From an uncultured Bacilli bacterium (GTDB taxonomy: Bacteria > Bacillota_I > Bacilli_A > RF39 > UBA660): a stretch of DNA of 10,303 bases. The stretch's first letter is position 1; each line of letters starts with the position of its first letter. The position numbers and the translations under genes were made by a program. The notes under the pieces were generated by a model. The model did not search any database and had not been told where the DNA came from. It saw nothing but the letters and a program-made list of their open reading frames with translations. This document shows, in pieces, positions 5,520 through 10,303 of the stretch. The stretch is from positions 1 through 10,303 of the forward strand of contig CAKOYC010000024.1 in NCBI GenBank assembly GCA_934130265.1, read 5' to 3'.

Positions 5520-6659
5520 ATGGGAAATGGACTAGAAATGGATCAATTAGCGAAAATTAAAGTAATTGGTTTAGGTGGCGGTGGAGGAAACGCCGTTAAT
5601 AGAATGGTTGAGTCTGGAGTAAAGGGCGTTGAATTTATCGTTGCTAATACAGACTTACAAGTATTAAATAATTCAAAAGCAGATGTTAAGATACAGTTAG
5701 GAGCTAATCTTACTGATGGATTAGGAGCAGGAAGTAAACCAGATATTGGTCGTGAGGCTGCTCTTGAAAGTAAAAAAGAAATAGAAGATGCTTTAACTGG
5801 TGCTGATATGATTTTCATCACTTGTGGAATGGGTGGTGGAACTGGTACTGGTAGTGCTCCAGTTGTTGCAGAAATTGCTCAAGGCTTAGGTGCTTTAACT
5901 GTAGCTATTGTTACTAAACCATTTACTTTTGAAGGAAAGAAGAGAATGGATAATGCTTTAAGAGGCTTATCTGAACTTGAAAAGCACGTTGATACTTTAA
6001 TCGTTATACCAAATGATAGATTAAGAGAAATTATCGATAAGACTACACCAATGCTTGAAGCATTTAAAGAAGTAGATAATGTCTTAAGAAGAGGTGTTCA
6101 ATCAATTTCAGACTTAATTGCTGTAGTTGGACTTGTTAACCTTGACTTTGCTGATGTTCAATCAGTTATGAAAGATTCTGGTCATGCTATTATTGGTATC
6201 GGTATTGGTATGGGTGAAGATAGAGCTATAGAAGCTGCTCAACAAGCTGTATCTAGTCCACTACTAGAAACTAGTATTTCTGGAGCAACTGATGCAATTA
6301 TTAATATAACTGGTGGCGTTAACTTAACTCTATTTGAAGCTGAACAAGCAGCCGAAGTAGTAAGAGCAGCATCAGGAACGGATATTAATACTATCTTTGG
6401 TTCTGTTATTAATGAAAACTTATCAGATGAAGTAATTGTTACTGTAATTGCTACTGGATTTGATAAGAAAGCTAGAGAAGAAACACAAAAACCAGTATTT
6501 TCTAATGTTCAACCTACAAGACGTAGTAGAGGAGAAGAGATTGGGTATGGTTCACCACTTCCTAGAATTGATACATCAACAGATGATGACGATGATGATG
6601 GAGAAGTTTTAGGTAGTGACTATGATTTACCTCCATTCTTAAGAGATAAAAACTTTTAG
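5520..6659 (+). CDS. ftsZ: Cell division GTPase FtsZ
   Basis: FtsZ is the tubulin-like GTPase that forms the cytokinetic ring at midcell. The 379-residue protein has a nucleotide-binding start (IKVIGLGGGGGNAVNRM, 13-29), the tubulin signature GGGTGTG (105-111) and the synergy-loop motif NLDFADV (207-213), which supplies the catalytic aspartates to the neighbouring subunit. The globular core ends near 317. A short linker of about 50 residues follows, containing an acidic run of six Asp (355-360). The conserved C-terminal peptide DYDLPPFLRDKNF (367-379) is the docking site for FtsA. AGGAGG (5507-5512) with 7-nt spacing is the strongest ribosome-binding site in the cluster, in keeping with FtsZ's high abundance. 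The gene ends with TAG immediately before a hairpin terminator, so it closes the operon. Confidence 0.98.
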   Translation: MGNGLEMDQLAKIKVIGLGGGGGNAVNRMVESGVKGVEFIVANTDLQVLNNSKADVKIQLGANLTDGLGAGSKPDIGREAALESKKEIEDALTGADMIFITCGMGGGTGTGSAPVVAEIAQGLGALTVAIVTKPFTFEGKKRMDNALRGLSELEKHVDTLIVIPNDRLREIIDKTTPMLEAFKEVDNVLRRGVQSISDLIAVVGLVNLDFADVQSVMKDSGHAIIGIGIGMGEDRAIEAAQQAVSSPLLETSISGATDAIINITGGVNLTLFEAEQAAEVVRAASGTDINTIFGSVINENLSDEVIVTVIATGFDKKAREETQKPVFSNVQPTRRSRGEEIGYGSPLPRIDTSTDDDDDDGEVLGSDYDLPPFLRDKNF

Positions 6660-6660
6660 A

Positions 6661-6692
6661 AAAGACATATCAAAAAAAGATATGTTTTTTTG
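6661..6692 (+). terminator. Rho-independent terminator of the division operon
   Basis: ACATATC (6665-6671), a loop of seven A, and GATATGT (6679-6685) form a perfect 7-bp stem that runs into a seven-base T tract (6685-6691). The A's before the stem can extend it by pairing with those T's, so it may work weakly in both directions. It follows the ftsZ stop codon directly. Confidence 0.85.
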
Positions 6693-6700
6693 AAAAACTA

Positions 6701-6729
6701 TTGACGAACATATTTTCTATATATATAAT
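6701..6729 (+). promoter_or_regulatory. Strong sigma-A promoter for priA
   Basis: TTGACG (6701-6706) and TATAAT (6724-6729) are separated by exactly 17 bp; only one of twelve bases departs from consensus. Transcription would start near 6736, giving a leader of under 20 nt with the ribosome-binding site AAGGGAG (6739-6745) almost at its 5' end. It is the best promoter in the window. Confidence 0.85.
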
Positions 6730-6752
6730 AGATAAGCGAAGGGAGAAAAAAT

Positions 6753-8912
6753 ATGGTAGCACTTGTTCTAGTAGAAGTTATGAGTAGGGCTGTTGATAAG
6801 ACATTTTCCTATAATATACCTAAAGAGTTAATAGATGATGTAGCAGTTGGTAAACGAGTAGTTGTTCCTTTTGGAAGGAAAGAAGTAGAAGGATTTGTCT
6901 TAGAAATAGTTGATGATATTACTAGTGATTATCAATTGAAAGATATAATTAGTGTAAATAATGATATAGTTTTAACTGAAGAGATGTTAAGTCTTGGTAG
7001 GGCAGTGAGTTATAATACTTTAGCTCCTTTAATAAGTTGCTATCAAGCAATGCTTCCTAAGGCTTTAAAAATAAAGCAGAAGAAGGATATAACTAAGAAG
7101 TATGAGACTTATTATAAAGTTATTGATAATAGCTTTAAGTTAAGTGATAAACAGACAGAAATAGTTAATATAATTAAAGATAAAATAGTTAGTGAAAAAG
7201 AACTAGTAGATGTAAAAAAGATAAGTAAAGCAAGACTTAATCTTTTAGTAGAGAAGAAAGTTTTAGCTAAAGAGTTAAGAGAAAGTTACCGATTAGAACA
7301 TAATGATATAAGAGAAGAAAAGAATAAGTTAACTCCACTTCAAGAAAAAGCAGTTAAAGAAATTATTGATGGTAGTGATACTGTTTATTTACTACATGGC
7401 GTAACTGGTAGTGGAAAGACTGAAGTTTATATGGCTTTAATTGAAGAAGGTATAAAAAGGGGTAAACAAAGTATTGTTTTAGTGCCGGAGATATCCCTAA
7501 CACCTCAGACTTTAGCTCGTTTTGAGAAAAGATTTGGTAAAAGAGTAGCTGTTTTTCATAGTGCCTTATCAGAAGGGGAAAAGTATGATGAGTATAGAAG
7601 AGTAGCAAGGGGAGAAGTAAATGTAATAGTAGGGACTAGAAGTGCTATTTTTGCCCCCTTAAAAGATATATCTTATATAATTATGGATGAAGAACATAGT
7701 GACTCTTATAAACAGGAGAATAGTCCTCGATATGATACTAAGATGGTTGCTTTAGAAAGATGTAAATATCATAAAGCTAAGTTAATACTTGGTAGTGCTA
7801 CTCCTACACTAGAAAGCTATGCTAGGGCTTTAAAAGGTGTCTATCACTTAGTAAACCTTAAGGAAAGAGTAGGAGGTAGGAGTCTACCTAAAGTAGAGTT
7901 TGTTGATATGAATAAAGCTCTAGCTACAGCAAAGGGACATTTTTCTCTAGAATTAATTAAAAGAATAGAAGAAACTTTAAAAAGAGGGGAACAAGTGATT
8001 CTTTTACTAAATAGAAGAGGTTATTCTTCCGTTTTGTCTTGTAAGAATTGTGGTTATGTTATGAAATGTCCTAACTGTGATATATCCTTAACTTATCATA
8101 AGACTAATAATATGTTAAGATGTCACTATTGTGGTTATGCTACTAATTATCCAAAAGTTTGTCCTGAATGTAAGGAAGAGGCTCTAAGAGACTTGGGAGT
8201 TGGAACGGAGAAAATAGAAGAAGAAGTTAAATCACTCTTTGGTAATAGTAAGGTTTTACGAATGGATGTTGATACTACTAGTAAGAAAAATGCTCATCAA
8301 AAAATAATAGAAAGCTTTGGTAAGGGAGAAGCTAGTATCTTAATTGGTACCCAGATGGTTGCAAAAGGACTTGATTTTCCTAATGTCACTTTAGTAGGTG
8401 TACTTAATACTGATACATCACTCATGATACCAGACTTTAGGAGTAGTGAAGCCACTTTTGATTTATTAAGCCAAGTAGCAGGAAGAAGTGGTAGAGCTAA
8501 AGAAGGATTGGTGGTTTTTCAAACTTATAATAAGGATCACTATGCTATAAGTTGTGCCAGTAACCATGACTATTTAACTTTCTATAAAGAAGAAATGGCA
8601 ATTAGAAAAATGATGAAATATCCCCCATATTATTACTTGGTATTAGTTAAGATTAGTGGTAAAGATGAAAATAGTTGTCTTAAAGAAGCGGTAAGATGTG
8701 AAAAAGTCTTAAAGAAGTATTTAGATAAGACTATTCTCTTAGGACCTACTAAAGCGATAATTTTTAAAAAGATGAATATTTATACTTATCAAATAATTTT
8801 GAAATATCAGTATCAAGATAACTTATATGAAATACTTGATAAGCTTCTAAATTACTATGCAACTAAGAAGATAGTAGAAGTATCAGTTACCTTTAATCCA
8901 GTTCACTTATAG
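6753..8912 (+). CDS. priA: Primosomal replication restart helicase PriA
   Basis: PriA is a superfamily 2 3'-to-5' DNA helicase that recognises stalled or collapsed forks and starts reloading of the replicative helicase. The 719-residue protein begins with the 3'-DNA-binding domain (VLVEVMSRAVDKTFSYNIP, about 5-23), then a winged-helix-like region (about 130-185). Walker A GVTGSGKT is at 216-223 and the DEEH box at 312-315. The zinc-binding insert carries all eight cysteines in four CxxC pairs (430/433, 439/442, 457/460, 470/473). Helicase motifs IGTQMVAKGLDFPNV (531-545) and QVAGRSGRA (574-582) follow, then the C-terminal domain. Nothing essential is missing. It has its own promoter, so it is a neighbour of the division operon rather than a member. 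sigK follows after 42 nt with no clear terminator between. Confidence 0.97.
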   Translation: MVALVLVEVMSRAVDKTFSYNIPKELIDDVAVGKRVVVPFGRKEVEGFVLEIVDDITSDYQLKDIISVNNDIVLTEEMLSLGRAVSYNTLAPLISCYQAMLPKALKIKQKKDITKKYETYYKVIDNSFKLSDKQTEIVNIIKDKIVSEKELVDVKKISKARLNLLVEKKVLAKELRESYRLEHNDIREEKNKLTPLQEKAVKEIIDGSDTVYLLHGVTGSGKTEVYMALIEEGIKRGKQSIVLVPEISLTPQTLARFEKRFGKRVAVFHSALSEGEKYDEYRRVARGEVNVIVGTRSAIFAPLKDISYIIMDEEHSDSYKQENSPRYDTKMVALERCKYHKAKLILGSATPTLESYARALKGVYHLVNLKERVGGRSLPKVEFVDMNKALATAKGHFSLELIKRIEETLKRGEQVILLLNRRGYSSVLSCKNCGYVMKCPNCDISLTYHKTNNMLRCHYCGYATNYPKVCPECKEEALRDLGVGTEKIEEEVKSLFGNSKVLRMDVDTTSKKNAHQKIIESFGKGEASILIGTQMVAKGLDFPNVTLVGVLNTDTSLMIPDFRSSEATFDLLSQVAGRSGRAKEGLVVFQTYNKDHYAISCASNHDYLTFYKEEMAIRKMMKYPPYYYLVLVKISGKDENSCLKEAVRCEKVLKKYLDKTILLGPTKAIIFKKMNIYTYQIILKYQYQDNLYEILDKLLNYYATKKIVEVSVTFNPVHL

Positions 8913-8932
8913 TATTTTTAGACAAATTTAAA

Positions 8933-8940
8933 CATATTAT
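8933..8940 (+). promoter_or_regulatory. Possible sporulation-type -10 element upstream of sigK
   Basis: CATATTAT matches seven of eight positions of the sigma-E -10 consensus CATAYAMT as I remember it. In Bacillus, sigK is transcribed by sigma-E. The upstream -35 is poor and the gap is AT-rich. A sigma-A reading (TATTAT, 8935-8940) also lacks a good -35. sigK may instead be read through from priA. Confidence 0.2.
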
Positions 8941-8954
8941 TTAATGGTGATAAT

Positions 8955-9662
8955 ATGTTATTTCAACTATTTAATAGTTTAAGAGGTTTCTTTACTTTTA
9001 CAGCAAGTTATTCTAACCAAGTCTTTAAAGAACCCTTATCAAAAGAAGAGGAAGAAGAAAAAATTAAGAAGATGCAAGAAGGCGATGTAACCGCTAGAAA
9101 TGACTTAATTGAACATAATTTAAGATTAGTCGCTCATATTGTTAAGAAGTTTGATTATAAAAACGTTGATCAAGATGACTTAATTAGTATTGGTACAATT
9201 GGTCTTATAAAAGGAGTTGATAGTTTCCTTGCTAGTAAAGGAAATAGACTAACTACATATTGTGCAAAATGTATTCAAAACGAAATTCTAATGTACTTTA
9301 GAGCTAATAATAAAAATAATAAAAATATTTCTCTTAATGAACCAGTTGGTTTTGATAAAGAAGGTAATGAAATATCGATACTTGATATTTTAAAAGCTCC
9401 AAAGCCTGACTTTGTAGAAGAGATAAGCAAAAAAGATAATGTCTTACTATTAAACGATTATTTAGAAGTATTAACTGATAGAGAAAAAGATATTATTGAA
9501 AAAAGATATGGTTTATATGGAACAGTACCATTAACCCAAAAGAAAATAGCTAGTAATATGAAAATATCAAGAAGTTATGTATCAAGAATTGAAAAAAGAG
9601 CTTTGACTAAAATACTTAGAGAGTTTATTAAAAACAATCATTATGAAGAATTAGATAAATAA
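8955..9662 (+). CDS. sigK: Sporulation sigma factor, SigK-like, with probable pro-sequence
   Basis: This is a sigma-70 family factor expected to direct RNA polymerase to late mother-cell sporulation promoters. The 235-residue length is close to Bacillus pro-sigma-K. Region 2 starts near residue 46 with NDLIEHNLRLVAHIVKKF (49-66) and includes DLISIGTIGLIKGVD (75-89). NEISILDIL lies at 138-146. Region 4 carries the helix-turn-helix TQKKIASNMKISRSYVSRIE (194-213). 'LVAHIVKKF', 'DKEGNEIS' and 'ISRSYVSRIEKRAL' are SigK rather than SigE hallmarks. The first 18 residues are hydrophobic, and the AS-YSNQVFKEPLS junction aligns with the Ser-Tyr site where Bacillus pro-sigma-K is cleaved by SpoIVFB. GGTGAT (8946-8951) precedes the only plausible start. 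It stands downstream of ftsZ, where many Bacillota carry sigE-sigG instead. The stop is TAA. Confidence 0.88.
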   Translation: MLFQLFNSLRGFFTFTASYSNQVFKEPLSKEEEEEKIKKMQEGDVTARNDLIEHNLRLVAHIVKKFDYKNVDQDDLISIGTIGLIKGVDSFLASKGNRLTTYCAKCIQNEILMYFRANNKNNKNISLNEPVGFDKEGNEISILDILKAPKPDFVEEISKKDNVLLLNDYLEVLTDREKDIIEKRYGLYGTVPLTQKKIASNMKISRSYVSRIEKRALTKILREFIKNNHYEELDK

Positions 9663-9680
9663 TTTTCTTTTCCTTTTTTT
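9646..9680 (+). terminator. Weak terminator-like hairpin at the end of sigK
   Basis: AAGAATTA (9646-9653) can pair with TAATT (9660-9664) plus CTT (9667-9669), with two bulged T's and the loop GATAAA, followed by a pyrimidine/T run to 9680. The stem has a single G-C pair and overlaps the last codons, so termination would be partial at best. Confidence 0.25.
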
Positions 9681-9683
9681 GTG

Positions 9684-9692
9684 TGTTATACT
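9684..9692 (+). promoter_or_regulatory. Extended -10 promoter for the last gene
   Basis: TGTTATACT carries the TGn extension plus TATACT (9687-9692), one mismatch from consensus. At 17-bp spacing the -35 is weak (TTTCTT, 9664-9669), as is common with extended -10 promoters. Transcription would start near 9699, shortly before AGGAGG at 9706-9711. Confidence 0.5.
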
Positions 9693-9717
9693 AATATTAA
9701 ATTTCAGGAGGATATGT

Positions 9718-10303
9718 ATGAGTATTAAAGAATATTTATTAAACTTAAAGGAAAAATTGGGACTTTCTAAAAAAGAAGAAAGAAAAAGTGTTGGAAAGAT
9801 ATTATCTGATGATTTAACAGAAGAAGAAAAAGTAGATGAAGCATCAAATAAAAGCTACACATTAGAGAAATTACCTCGAAAAAAGATTGATGACTTTTTA
9901 AGCTGGTATGCTACTGTCTTGCCTAGTTGGAATGAGAAAATTAAAGTAGAAGAAGAAATTAAGTCTATGCAAAACTTTATCGAAAAAGTGGCTGTTTGGT
10001 ATGAACTTAGATATCCAAATTTTACTATATTTGGAAATACCGAGGAACTTGTAAATGATTGGTCATCTAATTTTAGTATGTTTGAAGAAAATCCTTACAT
10101 TAAGGACTTGTTAGGAGAAGATTCAATTGTGAATGATTTAGATTGGAGTGAGTTTTATAATACTAAATCATTTATTAATAATTTATGTTTTAAAGAAAGA
10201 GAATATTTTGTAAGACCTAGCTATGAAAAATACATTTTAATTAATGGCTACCATCTTGAACTTAGCAAAACTGGTAGGGTACTTTCCTTTGATGGTTTAG
10301 ATT
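9718..10303 (+). CDS. Unrecognised protein, truncated by the window end
   Basis: The open frame starts at ATG 9718, six nt after a perfect AGGAGG (9706-9711), and runs to the window edge (195 complete codons and no stop). I do not recognise the family. There is no signal peptide or membrane segment. The first 50 residues are highly charged and low in complexity (MSIKEYLLNLKEKLGLSKKE, then a Glu/Lys-rich stretch to about 48). A folded-looking domain follows, with aromatic and tryptophan clusters at DDFLSWYATVLPSW (58-71), VAVWYELRYPNF (91-102) and ENPYIKDLL (124-132). It ends with YILINGYHLELSKTGRVLSF (172-191), which looks like beta strands. It is probably a soluble cytoplasmic protein. It follows sigK by 55 nt but has its own probable promoter, so a sporulation role cannot be inferred. 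Base composition matches its neighbours. Confidence 0.85.
   Translation, partial: MSIKEYLLNLKEKLGLSKKEERKSVGKILSDDLTEEEKVDEASNKSYTLEKLPRKKIDDFLSWYATVLPSWNEKIKVEEEIKSMQNFIEKVAVWYELRYPNFTIFGNTEELVNDWSSNFSMFEENPYIKDLLGEDSIVNDLDWSEFYNTKSFINNLCFKEREYFVRPSYEKYILINGYHLELSKTGRVLSFDGLD

Noticed and set aside
5543..5821. 92-codon open frame on the minus strand inside ftsZ
   Set aside because: It lies wholly antisense to the conserved GTPase core of FtsZ, has proline-rich low-complexity content and no ribosome-binding site support. It is a shadow of the real gene.
7363..7608. 81-codon open frame on the minus strand inside priA
   Set aside because: It is antisense to the Walker A region of PriA and reads as His/Tyr/Leu-rich noise. 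It is a shadow frame.

Overview
The window is AT-rich DNA from a low-GC, Gram-positive-type bacterium (Bacillota, class Bacilli). Codon choice and several features recall the Mollicutes/Erysipelotrichia side of that class. A division transpeptidase with PASTA domains shows that the cell builds a peptidoglycan wall. A SigK-type sigma factor points to endospore formation, or to recent descent from spore formers. Every tryptophan codon I checked in the large genes is TGG and no gene is interrupted by TGA, so nothing indicates UGA recoding. An uncultured gut Bacilli lineage fits, but I cannot name the taxon from sequence alone.

Layout. Positions 1-161 hold the 5' end of a leftward gene, possibly Rpn/PD-(D/E)XK nuclease-like. 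Positions 162-812 are a 651-bp non-coding region with a likely promoter for the leftward gene, several inverted and tandem repeats, a rightward promoter, and a triple 10-bp repeat that looks like a MraZ operator. No intact mraZ follows it. From 813 a compact division cluster runs rightward: rsmH, ftsL, the class B PBP gene, ftsA and ftsZ. Gaps are short, and a probable internal promoter lies before ftsA. A hairpin terminator follows ftsZ, then a near-consensus promoter starts priA. priA is followed by a sigK-like gene and, after its own probable promoter, by an unrecognised gene that runs off the end.

How the genes fit together. RsmH methylates 16S rRNA and is traditionally the first or second gene of the dcw cluster. 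FtsL and the PBP belong to the septal wall-synthesis complex. FtsA anchors FtsZ filaments to the membrane, and FtsZ forms the ring. The mur genes, mraY, ftsW and divIB that often lie between these genes are absent here. PriA restarts stalled replication forks. The SigK-like factor would direct late mother-cell sporulation transcription, and its N-terminus resembles a cleavable pro-sequence.

The points most worth a second look are the MraZ-type operator with no mraZ behind it, the dense operator-like repeats upstream, the pro-SigK-like N-terminus, the ftsZ-priA-sigK order, and the dominance of TAG stop codons. I did not find evidence for a wholly new system in this window.
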